From Flavobacteriaceae bacterium UBA3591 (lineage in GTDB: Bacteria; Bacteroidota; Bacteroidia; Flavobacteriales; Flavobacteriaceae), in the NCBI GenBank assembly GCA_002375695.1, contig DFMO01000003.1:17466-81465 (forward strand): a stretch of DNA of 64,000 nucleotides, written 5' to 3'. A model generated the notes under the pieces. The model worked only from the letters and a program-made list of their open reading frames with translations, was not told where the DNA came from and made no database searches. Shown here piece after piece: positions 38,129 to 46,324 of the stretch (position 1 is its first letter; each line of letters begins with the position of its first letter). The position numbers and the translations under genes are program-made.

Positions 38129-38590
38129 TTAAAATGTTATCATCACTTTTGCTTCCATAATATCTGTGTACGGCAATGTTGCCTCTTTTTGAACGGTAAC
38201 TTTTCCCTTACCAACCGGCTTTGGCTCGCGAGCAGACCATTTAATGGTGAAACTCTCGTCGTTGGCACTGATTAATTTACCTTCAAACTTTTCGTTGTTT
38301 TTGGTTTTTATCTTTAAGGTTCGTCCTATATTTTTTTTATACTGTCGTGGTAAAGTTAATGGTTCTGAAACCCCTGCAGACATTACCTCTAGCGAAAAAT
38401 CTAATTCTTCTCTATCTAGATTGTGTTCAATTTGACGGCTTACAGCAATACAATCTTCAACCGTAACCCCCTTATCGCCGTCAAGAATGACTCTTATTTG
38501 ATTGTCTTCTGTAATTATTAGGTCAATCAAAAACAGTGATTTGTTCTCTTCCAGAGCACTTTCCAGCAGTTGTGCTACTTTTTCACGCAT
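38129..38590 (-). CDS. rimP: Ribosome maturation factor RimP
   Basis: Helps assemble the 30S subunit. It has 153 residues, normal length. The N-terminal domain has LIITEDNQIRVILDGDKGVTVEDCIAVSRQIEHNLD and the C-terminal SH3-like domain has YKKNIGRTLKIKTKNNEKFEGKLISANDESFTIKW. The conserved SAGVSEPL motif links the two domains. It is the first gene of the rimP-nusA-infB operon, the classical order in bacteria. Confidence 0.96.
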   Translation of the reverse strand: MREKVAQLLESALEENKSLFLIDLIITEDNQIRVILDGDKGVTVEDCIAVSRQIEHNLDREELDFSLEVMSAGVSEPLTLPRQYKKNIGRTLKIKTKNNEKFEGKLISANDESFTIKWSAREPKPVGKGKVTVQKEATLPYTDIMEAKVMITF

Positions 38591-38609
38591 TATTTTTTGG
38601 CTATAAAAA

Positions 38610-38629
38610 GAGGGGACTTTAGTCCCCTC
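38610..38629 (-). terminator. Terminator-like hairpin in the rimP leader (possible attenuator)
   Basis: An 8-bp GC-rich perfect stem (GAGGGGAC / GTCCCCTC) with a TAAA loop, followed on the minus strand by CTTTTTATAG, a full intrinsic-terminator layout. It lies 20 bp before the rimP start and after the only promoter candidate. No minus-strand gene ends upstream (the next gene is divergent), so it is best read as an attenuator in the leader. Confidence 0.7.
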
Positions 38630-38654
38630 AGATAATTTCGTATCAAATTCGGTG

Positions 38655-38662
38655 CAAATATA
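38655..38662 (-). promoter_or_regulatory. -7 box of the rimP-nusA-infB operon
   Basis: The minus strand reads TATATTTG, a perfect TAnnTTTG, with TTG 25 bp upstream. Transcription would start near 38648, giving a leader of about 58 nt that contains the hairpin at 38610-38629. Confidence 0.6.
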
Positions 38663-38702
38663 CTATAATTTTTAATATTATAAAAATCAAGGGCAAACCA
38701 AT

Positions 38703-38710
38703 TATTTTTG
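38703..38710 (+). promoter_or_regulatory. -7 box of the universal stress protein gene
   Basis: TATTTTTG matches TAnnTTTG, 44 bp before the start codon. It diverges from the rimP promoter 40 bp away. No TTG at the expected -33 position. Confidence 0.45.
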
Positions 38711-38754
38711 TAATTTAAGGGTTCCTTATAAACACTAATCCATTAAATCAATTT

Positions 38755-39576
38755 ATGAAACGTATCCTCGTCCCAACAGATTTTTCAGAACAGGCTGAAA
38801 ACGCCCTTAAAGTAGCTGTAAAATTAGCCGAAAAACATCATTCCGAAATTTTCGTGCTTCACTCTATGGAAATGCCACTACATTTAGCAACATCAAGCGA
38901 TTCGGGCAGCCTGCCAGAGTCTCTATTTTTTATAAAACTAGCCAAAAAACGCTTTAATGAACTTAGAGAAAAATCGTTTTTAAACAAAATAGAACTCAAC
39001 GAAGCCATAGGTCACAATGAAATTTATGAAGACATTGAAGAGGCAACAAAAAAGAACAATATAGATTTAATTGTAATGGGCTCTACCGGCGCCAGCGGTT
39101 TTAAAGAAATGTTTGTTGGAAGCAATACCGAAAAAGTTGTAAGAACTTCAAAAATTCCGGTGCTCGTTATAAAAAACAACCATCCCAATTTTAATGTAAA
39201 AGACTTTGTTTTTGCCACAGATTTTTCTGAAGATGGCAGAGGCGCGCTCGACAAAGCAAATAAATTTGCCAAAATGGTGGGCGCAAAAATGCACCTTCTT
39301 TTTGTAAACACGCCAGCTAATTTTAACACCTCTTTGGAGGCCCAAAAAACCATGGAAAACTTTGTGCGTGGCATGGGGGTGGAAAATTACACGCTTAATA
39401 TCTATAACGATACAACTGTAGAAAAAGGTATTTTAAACTTTACAAAGCAAATCGACGCACAATTAATTGGGATGGGCACTCACGGCCGAAAGGGTATTTC
39501 GCATTTTTTTAATGGCAGCATTAGTGAAGATATGGTGAATCACGCCAACATGCCAGTGATAACTTTTAAAATTTAA
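38755..39576 (+). CDS. Universal stress protein, two tandem UspA domains
   Basis: A 273-residue cytoplasmic protein of two UspA domains. Domain 1 (1-142) starts MKRILVPTDFSEQAENALKVAVKLAEKHHSE and ends with the nucleotide-binding motif VMGSTGASGFKEMFVGSNTEKVVRTSKIPVLVI. Domain 2 (about 150-273) starts DFVFATDFSEDGRGALDKANKFAKMVGAK and ends GMGTHGRKGISHFFNGSISEDMVNHANMPVITFKI. Both G-x2-G-x9-G-S/N-type loops are kept, so ATP binding is likely. The next gene starts at the base after its stop codon. Confidence 0.92.
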   Translation: MKRILVPTDFSEQAENALKVAVKLAEKHHSEIFVLHSMEMPLHLATSSDSGSLPESLFFIKLAKKRFNELREKSFLNKIELNEAIGHNEIYEDIEEATKKNNIDLIVMGSTGASGFKEMFVGSNTEKVVRTSKIPVLVIKNNHPNFNVKDFVFATDFSEDGRGALDKANKFAKMVGAKMHLLFVNTPANFNTSLEAQKTMENFVRGMGVENYTLNIYNDTTVEKGILNFTKQIDAQLIGMGTHGRKGISHFFNGSISEDMVNHANMPVITFKI

Positions 39577-40167
39577 ATGAAATATCTTTCAATCGCATTA
39601 ATTGTTTTCTTTTATAGCTGTAAAAAAATTTCGCGGGAATCGAAATCTGAAAAAACGATAGAAATTGAAACGCCGGTAATTCCTTTTGAAGAAAAAAAAG
39701 AACCTGCGACTAAAGGTATATTTGGAGATTTTCTCGGCAATAAAGATTCTGTGTATGTTTTTACTCAAAAAATAGATACGGTAAAAGAACTTACAATTAT
39801 TTCATTTAAAGAAAATAAATACCCTAACATCACTATTTCGCAGAGCATTGGCGCAGATTTAGAAACTTTAAAGCTAAACAACTTTAAAGGTGATGTATTA
39901 TTGGTAAATGCAAAATTAAAAGACACCAATTTTTACGAATATTATTTATTTGTATATAAAGACTCTATGTGGAAACAGCCTGTAAATAGATTTGCAATTC
40001 ACAAAAGCAACTATTTCGATTCTTTAATTCCTATTACAAATAACCCGGAAGATAGCACTCAACTTTTACGGTATTATTCGGTATTTAATATGGATAAAAA
40101 GAGTGAAGAAAAGTTTACTTGGAAGTTATTACGCGAAAGCATTCCGATGTTTGAGGAAGAGGATTAA
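39577..40167 (+). CDS. Predicted lipoprotein, unknown function
   Basis: A 196-residue protein with a lipoprotein signal: MKYLSIALIVFFYSCKK, lipidated cysteine at residue 15. The mature part is polar, with two lysine/glutamate-rich stretches and a central beta-rich region (VFTQKIDTVKELTIISFKEN, then GDVLLVNAKLKDTNFYEYYLFVYKDSMW). I do not recognise a family. The start codon directly abuts the stress protein stop, so the two are one operon and probably translationally coupled. This is the last chromosomal gene before the left end of the island. Confidence 0.75.
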   Translation: MKYLSIALIVFFYSCKKISRESKSEKTIEIETPVIPFEEKKEPATKGIFGDFLGNKDSVYVFTQKIDTVKELTIISFKENKYPNITISQSIGADLETLKLNNFKGDVLLVNAKLKDTNFYEYYLFVYKDSMWKQPVNRFAIHKSNYFDSLIPITNNPEDSTQLLRYYSVFNMDKKSEEKFTWKLLRESIPMFEEED

Positions 40168-40215
40168 AATCTTAAAACTTCCCCCGTCATTTAAATATTC
40201 TATAAAAATAAAAAA

Positions 40216-40243
40216 AGTCCCAAACTTTTTTACAGTTTGGGAC
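40216..40243 (-). terminator. Displaced tRNA-Gln terminator at the left island edge
   Basis: A 9-bp stem (GTCCCAAAC / GTTTGGGAC) with a T-run (TTTTTTTATTTTTA) on the minus strand. It immediately follows the 3' tRNA-Gln fragment at 40251-40260 and is about 85% identical to the terminator right after the intact tRNA-Gln gene at 58725-58755. This suggests it once ended the tRNA transcript. Confidence 0.75.
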
Positions 40244-40260
40244 TCTTGTTGGCCCACTAG
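40241..40260. repeat. attL of the tRNA-Gln island (20-bp core)
   Basis: GACTCTTGTTGGCCCACTAG is identical to 58752-58771 at the right end. The last 11 bases equal the 3' end of tRNA-Gln (minus strand). Homology between the two copies extends leftward for about 55 bp through a terminator and stops exactly after CTAG. The tyrosine recombinase gene begins 170 bp inside. Confidence 0.85.
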
Positions 40261-40363
40261 AATAACTTTTTAATTATCCAATGACTCAGATAACTCATTC
40301 AAAATTAACATTCATTCCAATGTTTGTAACAGTTTACCTCTTATCTTCAAAAGTTCTATAGCC

Positions 40364-40382
40364 AAGTTTAATAAAGTTTAAT
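40364..40382 (+). repeat. Short direct repeat before the integrase promoter
   Basis: AAGTTTAAT occurs twice with one base between. It sits 25 bp upstream of the integrase -7 box and inside the attL region, so it may be a recombinase arm site or an operator. Two 9-bp AT-rich copies could also be chance. Confidence 0.35.
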
Positions 40383-40406
40383 TAGGATAGAATAGGTTAA
40401 TGTACT

Positions 40407-40414
40407 TACATTTG
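40407..40414 (+). promoter_or_regulatory. -7 box of the integrase gene
   Basis: TACATTTG matches TAnnTTTG. Transcription would start near 40420, so the ATG at 40433 is favoured over the one at 40400. No clear TTG -33 box. Confidence 0.55.
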
Positions 40415-40432
40415 TACGTACAATTATTTTAT

Positions 40433-41698
40433 ATGAAAGGAACATTAAACTATAAAATTAGGGAGTTAAAAAGCGGTAAGGCGAGTATACAAATTGTACA
40501 TAGTTTTGGGCGCGGAAAAGAGGTTAGATATTCAACAGGACAGTCAATAGATTCACCTGACTATTGGAATGAAAATAAACAAAGAGTTAGAAACCTCACT
40601 GTCCAAAAAAATGCCAACTTAATAAATAGCTTTCTTAATAAAAAATTACCTCAAATTGAAGATGGATTAAAAAAATTATTTTTTGAGAATCCGAATTATG
40701 ACAAAAAGGAAGTAAAAGCTCTTTTTGATGAAGTTTTCGGAAAATCCAAAAAAGTTGATCGTTCAATTCCAACCCTTATTGAATGCTACAAGTGGTATTA
40801 TGAACATTTCGCAGTCAATCCTAACCCTGTTACCAAAAAGCCCCTAGCAGATGGGACTCTAAGATCATTGAAAACCAGTTATAAAATTTTTGAAATATAC
40901 AGTAAGAAATGTGGAGGTATAAATTATGAGGATATTTCCATGGATTTTTATGATGAATTTTTAACCTATTTAAGAAGTAAAGAGTTTAGCAATAATTATA
41001 TATCCAACCATATTAAAAATCTCAAAACGATATTGAATTATTCTTTGTCAAGAGGTTATCACAATAATTTAACTCATAAAAGAAGAGAATTTGCCAAACC
41101 AAAAGAAAGTGTGGATTCCATATACTTATCGTTAGACGAACTAAAAAAATTAGAAAACTTAAAGCTTACAAAAAGTCAAGAAGTTTCACGCGATCTCTTT
41201 TTGATAGGCGCTTATACAGGTCTGAGGGTTTCAGACTTTAATAGACTTTCAAAAGAGAATTTAGAGTTTTTGGAAGGTAAATATTACTTTAAGATAGAGT
41301 CTCAAAAGACTTCTCAACCCCTATTAATACCCTGCCACCCCGTTACACTTGAAATCATTAAGAAGTATGGTTTTGCACCACCACCAAGAAAACCAGATCA
41401 ACATATTAATAAGGATCTAAAAATAATTGGAGCAGAAGCTAAATTCAATGAAGATGTGGTCATAACTAAGACGATTGGTGGTAAAAAGAAAACATTTAAC
41501 TATAAAAAGTATCAACTTTTAACCACGCATACGGCAAGAAGATCATTTTGTACGAATGCATACAAATCTGGAATGCCTACACTTGATATTATGACAATTT
41601 CTGGACATCAAACCGAAAAGGTATTTTACGATTATATTAAAGCAAGTAGTTTTGAAAGAGCTAAAAGAATTGGCGACCATCCATTCTTTAACAAATAG
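40433..41698 (+). CDS. Tyrosine recombinase (integrase) of the island
   Basis: Site-specific recombinase expected to integrate and excise the island at tRNA-Gln. From ATG at 40433 (MKGTLNYKIRELKSG) it has 421 residues: an N-terminal arm-binding region (about 1-75), a SAM-like core-binding domain (about 95-215), and the catalytic domain. Catalytic residues are seen in TGLRVSDFNRLSKENL (Arg I), HTARRSFCTNAYKSG (His-x-x-Arg box) and ISGHQTEKVFYDYI (second His and the nucleophilic Tyr). The build matches the Bacteroidota phage_int_SAM_5 integrases. It lies next to attL, reading into the island. Confidence 0.93.
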   Translation: MKGTLNYKIRELKSGKASIQIVHSFGRGKEVRYSTGQSIDSPDYWNENKQRVRNLTVQKNANLINSFLNKKLPQIEDGLKKLFFENPNYDKKEVKALFDEVFGKSKKVDRSIPTLIECYKWYYEHFAVNPNPVTKKPLADGTLRSLKTSYKIFEIYSKKCGGINYEDISMDFYDEFLTYLRSKEFSNNYISNHIKNLKTILNYSLSRGYHNNLTHKRREFAKPKESVDSIYLSLDELKKLENLKLTKSQEVSRDLFLIGAYTGLRVSDFNRLSKENLEFLEGKYYFKIESQKTSQPLLIPCHPVTLEIIKKYGFAPPPRKPDQHINKDLKIIGAEAKFNEDVVITKTIGGKKKTFNYKKYQLLTTHTARRSFCTNAYKSGMPTLDIMTISGHQTEKVFYDYIKASSFERAKRIGDHPFFNK

Positions 41699-41777
41699 AA
41701 ATTTTTAAAAGAAGTTTTTAAACAGGAAAAATATTAAATTCGCCATTTTTTAATTTAACTCTACTTGCATTTCCAAA

Positions 41778-42749
41778 ATGACTCATCAAGGTATCTTAAA
41801 ACGTGAAGAATTTAATTCGTTAAATAGTCCAGAAAAAATAAAAACCTTAATAGATAAGAATATTTTTGTCATAGATCGACCACCGTCAATGACAAATGCC
41901 GATGCTGAGATTGAAGATATGGATTTTTCAAAATTCCATGGACAAGAAATAAAATTTAGTCAAACTTATTTAATTAATGAGTGTAAATTAAAATTCAACC
42001 CTCAGTTATATCACGACATTTGTGATACGGTTTATTGTCCTCTTCCCGATAAGTACGCATACAGGTATGATGAAAAATTTCACTATGACAGATCATTAGC
42101 TGACATAAAGTTTCAATTGACTCACACTTTAACATTACAAGACAAACTTTCTTTTCTTTCCATTAAACTCATCGAATTAGGCCCTTTAAAACTAAAAACT
42201 TTAGATGTGAAATCGTATGACAATAAATTTGTTTTAGGACAAAGACATATTGATAAAATCGATTGGACTGAAGAATTATTACAATCCTGGATTTTTAATG
42301 ACGAAGAAAAAATCCTCAATTTTACCGAAGAATATAATAGTTACATGACTACTCGTATGGATGTTGATGATTATGGAAAGTTTTTATTGGCTAAATATTG
42401 CTTAGATGAGTTAGAAAAGATCAAATCAAAAATTAAGCTGGAAAAAATATCGAAAAATGATGCTTATAATAGCACGAACCCTCCTATTATAGAAAAACAA
42501 AAAAACTGGACAAATTACGAGTTTGCCTATTTCTTCATTAAAACGGGATTAATTAAAAAAATGAGTGAAACCGGATTAAGCCTAGAATCCATTTCTGAAA
42601 TTATTGGCAAAGCAATTAGAAGAGATCCAAAAAATTTTAGAATATATTTTAATGAAATCAATACTTCCTCCTCAAATATTTCTTCAAATCGTAAAAAAAT
42701 TCAAGAAGGAATTGACCCTATAATTCAATACTTTACAAAATCGGAGTAA
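41778..42749 (+). CDS. Island protein of unknown function next to integrase
   Basis: A 323-residue soluble protein with no signal peptide, no membrane segment and no motif that I recognise. It contains the cysteines NECKLKF, YHDICDTVYCPLPDKY and KYCLDELEK. The C-terminal third (NWTNYEFAYFFIKTGLIKKMSETGLSLESISEIIGKAIRRDPKNFRIYFNEI region) is helical and could be a small DNA-binding or regulatory domain. Genes at this place, between integrase and excisionase-like HTH gene, are common in Bacteroidota integrative elements. A regulatory role is guesswork. Confidence 0.7.
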   Translation: MTHQGILKREEFNSLNSPEKIKTLIDKNIFVIDRPPSMTNADAEIEDMDFSKFHGQEIKFSQTYLINECKLKFNPQLYHDICDTVYCPLPDKYAYRYDEKFHYDRSLADIKFQLTHTLTLQDKLSFLSIKLIELGPLKLKTLDVKSYDNKFVLGQRHIDKIDWTEELLQSWIFNDEEKILNFTEEYNSYMTTRMDVDDYGKFLLAKYCLDELEKIKSKIKLEKISKNDAYNSTNPPIIEKQKNWTNYEFAYFFIKTGLIKKMSETGLSLESISEIIGKAIRRDPKNFRIYFNEINTSSSNISSNRKKIQEGIDPIIQYFTKSE

Positions 42750-42821
42750 GTAAAAGTAGTTACTCTGGCACCTAAACATTACGATAGTTGAGATAATATT
42801 GACCCAACAAAACTCAATATT

Positions 42822-43115
42822 ATGTCACAAAATCTTATTCAACTTCACAACACCGATCCCGTAAGTTTTAAAAACGAAATCGTAAGCGAAATTTCCAAAA
42901 AAATTGATGCCTTAGAAAAAAGACTTCCCATTCCAAACTCTGAATGGATCTCTAGAAAGCAAGCTGCCGATCTCTTGGGAGTCTCCTTAGTAACAATTTC
43001 AGACTGGACTAAAAAAGACATTTTAAAAGCCTATCGTATTGGTAACCGAGTGCGCTTTAAAATGAATGAAATAGAGGATGCTTTAAATAGTAGCAGGTAT
43101 GAATTTGTTAATTGA
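42822..43115 (+). CDS. Excisionase-like helix-turn-helix protein
   Basis: A 97-residue DNA-binding protein. After a coiled N-terminus (residues about 10-40) it has the HTH_17/excisionase motif EWISRKQAADLLGVSLVTISDWTKKDILKAYRIGNRVRFKMNEIEDAL, the MerR-like winged helix of Bacteroidota excisionases. It lies between the integrase and the DUF3987 gene, as in many mobilisable elements, and probably controls excision direction or transcription of the downstream genes. Confidence 0.88.
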   Translation: MSQNLIQLHNTDPVSFKNEIVSEISKKIDALEKRLPIPNSEWISRKQAADLLGVSLVTISDWTKKDILKAYRIGNRVRFKMNEIEDALNSSRYEFVN

Positions 43116-43233
43116 AAACTTAAGGGTGGATGTCTGATCTGTCCCATTTGTAGAATTACTCACCATCATTCGTTGTCAATCACAAGTTATTTTTTACCAA
43201 CGTAAATTTCGTTTAACACTCTTCAAAGAAAAA

Positions 43234-43253
43234 GCATCTGTTGTAACAGATGC
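43234..43253. repeat. Perfect hairpin upstream of the DUF3987 gene
   Basis: GCATCTGTT GT AACAGATGC, a 9-bp perfect inverted repeat 33 bp before the start codon. There is no T-run on the plus strand but TTTTTC on the minus strand. It may be a protein-binding operator or a weak minus-strand terminator. Confidence 0.5.
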
Positions 43254-43285
43254 AATTAATGTATCACTCGATAATATCTTAAAAA

Positions 43286-44653
43286 ATGTTCGATAGTAAT
43301 TTAATATTAGAAAATCACAACACCATTAACAATACAAAACATAAATTAAGTGGATTACAAAATTTAAGTAAAGATTTAGATAGAGAAATGCACACTATAA
43401 GGGAAGGTTTCCCAGTGGAAATTTTCCCTCAAGCTATTCAAAAATTGATAAATAGTGCGAAACATAATGTAGGATTCGATATGGATTATTTTAGTACTGG
43501 AATACTTTCAATTTGTGCAACGGCAATAGGTAACAGCGTGCACCTTCATAATGGCACCTACAAGTCAAAACCCATTCTCTGGCTTGCAATTATTGGGAGT
43601 CGTGGAACAGGAAAAACGCACCCATTAAGTTTCGCAAAACATCCTATTGAGCAAAAAGATAATCAAACCTTTATTGAATATCAGAGTTTGATGCAGGAAT
43701 ACGAACTAAAAGAGAAGGAGACAAGGGGTAAAAAACCCCAGTACGGTAAATTCATTCTGAAAGACTTTACGCCAGAAAAACTGGCTGAATCTTTACAATT
43801 TAATGAGAAGGGTATATTAATATTCCAAGATGAGCTAATGGGATGGATTAATTCCTTTGACAAGTATAAAAAAGGAAATGATCAGCAACTATACCTTGAA
43901 TTATTTAACGGAAACGAATTAACTGTCGACCGAATTACTAAAGACCCAATACGAATCTTGGAAACCAATGTTAATATATTGGGTGGCATGCAACCAGAAA
44001 TTGTAAAGCAACTTGCAAAGAATAACAGAAGTGAAGATGGTTTTTTAGATAGATTTCTTTTCGTATTTCCAAAAAACTTAGAGCCGCATCTCTTCACTGG
44101 CTCAGATATACCTGAAATTCACAAAGAAAATTATAAAAGGCTTATCACTAATTTACTGGAAATTCCAAGACAGACAGTGAAAACCACCTCTGCAAATATT
44201 GAAATATATAAACATTGGCAACATAAGAAGGCAATTGAATGCTTTCATGATAGATTGGAACGTTCTATACAAGCAAAAATGGAAACATATGTTTGGCGAC
44301 TAGCATTGATAATAGAAATGATGCAACAAGCAGTAACTGGAAATTTTAATATTTCTCTGCAAGATGATAGCTTAAAAAAAGCCATAGCACTTGTTGAGTA
44401 TTTTAGATTAAATGCGCTGAGGGTTCACGATAAAATACGTACTACTAACCCACTTGAAGATCTTTCACCACTACAATTGGATTTATACAAATCCTTACCA
44501 TCAGAGTTTAAAAGAGCTGATGCACTACCCATATTTGAGATAATGGACATAAGCGTTAGGACAGGTGACCGTTTCCTGCAAAATGAGAAATTATTTGATA
44601 GTTCTCAAACATCAAAACAACTCAAAACTGGGAATTATAAAAAGAAATTATAA
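43286..44653 (+). CDS. DUF3987 ATPase (YfjI-like), C-terminus possibly frameshifted
   Basis: A 455-residue protein of the DUF3987 family, often found in mobile elements beside primase-like genes and thought to act as a helicase-like ATPase in element replication. Walker A is IIGSRGTGKTHPLSFAKHP (about residues 108-117) and Walker B is ILIFQDELMGWINSFDKY. Later it has VNILGGMQPEIVKQLAKNNRSEDGFLDRFLFVFP. The C-terminal winged-helix-like part reads ISVRTGDRFLQNEKLFD and stops soon after at GNYKKKL. A one-base shift just before the stop would continue the protein with 18 coherent residues to 44705 (NYNSCCEDDKYGKIKFIEL), so the annotated end may be a recent frameshift. Confidence 0.85.
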   Translation: MFDSNLILENHNTINNTKHKLSGLQNLSKDLDREMHTIREGFPVEIFPQAIQKLINSAKHNVGFDMDYFSTGILSICATAIGNSVHLHNGTYKSKPILWLAIIGSRGTGKTHPLSFAKHPIEQKDNQTFIEYQSLMQEYELKEKETRGKKPQYGKFILKDFTPEKLAESLQFNEKGILIFQDELMGWINSFDKYKKGNDQQLYLELFNGNELTVDRITKDPIRILETNVNILGGMQPEIVKQLAKNNRSEDGFLDRFLFVFPKNLEPHLFTGSDIPEIHKENYKRLITNLLEIPRQTVKTTSANIEIYKHWQHKKAIECFHDRLERSIQAKMETYVWRLALIIEMMQQAVTGNFNISLQDDSLKKAIALVEYFRLNALRVHDKIRTTNPLEDLSPLQLDLYKSLPSEFKRADALPIFEIMDISVRTGDRFLQNEKLFDSSQTSKQLKTGNYKKKL

Positions 44654-44845
44654 CAGTTGTTGCGAAGATGACAAATACGGCAAGATTAAATTTATAGAGT
44701 TGTAATTTAACAAATTACGGGTTCTAGTCTTGCCAAATAACTGACTTGTTTGCCAAATCATTGCCACTCACAAAAACCCTTAAACTTCTACTATGGTTAA
44801 TCATTGACGTTTTTGTCAATATTGCCATCACCTAAAATCAAAAAA

Positions 44846-45880
44846 ATGCATTACAGATATACTTTTGAAAAAGGAAGTAAAAAACACCAATGCCCTCAAT
44901 GCTCTAGAAAAACGTTGGTTAGATATGTAGATAATGAAACAAGTGAATATTTACCTATGGAATTTGGAAGATGCGACCGAGAAAAAAGTTGTAGATATTG
45001 GAAAAAGCCAAATGGAAAATACACTAATACTATCAAAATCGAAGTAACACCACCAGCACCAATAAGCTTTCACCCTTTAGAGCTTGTAAAACATAGTGGC
45101 AGAAATTTTAAGCATAATAATCTTATTCAATTTTTAAAGACATATTTTGATGATGACAAGATTAAAAAGGTTATTCTGAAATATCTGATAGGAACATCAA
45201 AACTATGGAATGGCGCTACGGTTTTTTGGCAAATTGACAATAAGCAGAAAGTAAGACACGGTAAAATTATGCTATACAATCCACACACAGGAAAAAGATC
45301 TAAAAATAGAGACGGCAAAGCCTACATAAGCAGTGTTCGTAGTGCATTGAAGCAACATAATTTTAATCTACAACAATGTTTATTTGGGCTTCACTTAATT
45401 AATGAAATTGAAACCCAAATCGTAGCAGTAGTAGAAGGCGAAAAAACGGCTGTGATAATGAGTCTTTTTAAACCGGAATATGTTTGGCTTGCCACAGGTA
45501 GCAAGCAAGCCTTTAAATATGAAATGCTAAAACCGCTAAGGAAATTCAAGGTTATAGCTTTCCCCGACAAAAGCGAATACTCCGATTGGCAGGATAAGGC
45601 TTTAGAACTAAAAAAAATTGGCTTTGATATTTCAATTAGCAATTATTTGGAAGATACAATTTACTCTGACGGTACAGATTTGGCAGATGTTTATATCGAT
45701 TTGCTCACATTGAAAAAAGATTCTATTGAAGTTAGAGAATCTCATACAGGTATGATTTTAACTAAGGAAGAACAAATTGCTAATAAACTACTCAACATTA
45801 ATCCTAGCCTAGGTAAACTAATATCAATATTTGAATTGACAGATTGCAACAATAATTTAATACGAGAAAAGGCCTCTTAG
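44846..45880 (+). CDS. DUF6371-type protein with zinc-finger and toprim-like parts
   Basis: Chosen start ATG 44846 (MHYRYTFEKGSKKHQCPQCSRKT); the open frame begins 42 bp earlier. The N-terminal zinc ribbon is C-x2-C (CPQC) then CDREKSC, about residues 15-50, like the CHC2 finger of primases. A central part and a toprim-like segment follow: VAVVEGEKTAVIMSLFKPEYVWLATGSKQAF (glutamate then glycine-rich) and KVIAFPDKSEYSDW. This is the primase-type partner that usually follows DUF3987 in Bacteroidota mobile elements. It probably takes part in replicating the excised element; the pathway is inferred from family context. Confidence 0.85.
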   Translation: MHYRYTFEKGSKKHQCPQCSRKTLVRYVDNETSEYLPMEFGRCDREKSCRYWKKPNGKYTNTIKIEVTPPAPISFHPLELVKHSGRNFKHNNLIQFLKTYFDDDKIKKVILKYLIGTSKLWNGATVFWQIDNKQKVRHGKIMLYNPHTGKRSKNRDGKAYISSVRSALKQHNFNLQQCLFGLHLINEIETQIVAVVEGEKTAVIMSLFKPEYVWLATGSKQAFKYEMLKPLRKFKVIAFPDKSEYSDWQDKALELKKIGFDISISNYLEDTIYSDGTDLADVYIDLLTLKKDSIEVRESHTGMILTKEEQIANKLLNINPSLGKLISIFELTDCNNNLIREKAS

Positions 45881-45992
45881 ACAATATTGAATAACCAATA
45901 CGACAATTGCTTTATGGCACTATGCATTAATCACTCGCTTATAAGCAATTACATTATTTTTAATAAAAAATATATAAACCTACTCTGTTTTA

Positions 45993-46008
45993 CCAATGGC
46001 TCCATTGG
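45993..46008. repeat. Inverted repeat CCAATGG-CT-CCATTGG
   Basis: A perfect 7-bp arm inverted repeat with a 2-bp spacer. The CCAAT core recurs in the two 30-bp repeats downstream (ACCAATGG, ACCAATTA), which suggests a common binding protein. Confidence 0.6.
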
Positions 46009-46185
46009 CATATTAACACAACGAATTATCCCTTAAAATAGCTACCTATCAAGGTTATATCATATAATTGCAAAATCTCACAATAATTCATCAATAGAAT
46101 AATTGGTAAAATTACTTGATTCCGATTGGGTTTTTTTTAATACTCCTATTATCGATTAATTTCTTTCTAAATTACCAATAGCAGG

Positions 46186-46215
46186 ATTGATATGTACCAA
46201 TGGGGATATTGGAAT
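46186..46215 (+). repeat. 30-bp direct repeat, copy 1
   Basis: Begins ATTGATATGTACCAAT and ends ATATTGGAAT. It matches copy 2 (46295-46324) at 25 of 30 positions, 109 bp apart start to start. Such spaced imperfect repeats resemble iterons. Confidence 0.6.
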
Positions 46216-46294
46216 AAGTCGTTTGAAAGCTACAATTAATCATTAAAATGTAAAGTCAGTTAAAGGATATCATCGAAAATCAGCAATAAAAGTA

Positions 46295-46324
46295 TTGATA
46301 TGCACCAATTAGAATATTGAAATT
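46295..46324 (+). repeat. 30-bp direct repeat, copy 2
   Basis: Begins ATTGATATGCACCAAT and ends ATATTGAAAT. Followed at once by TGGTCAATTG, which adds a further CAAT-containing inverted arm. Confidence 0.6.

Noticed and set aside
46186..46324. Possible CRISPR array
   Set aside because: Only two imperfect repeats with a 79-bp gap and no cas genes in the window.
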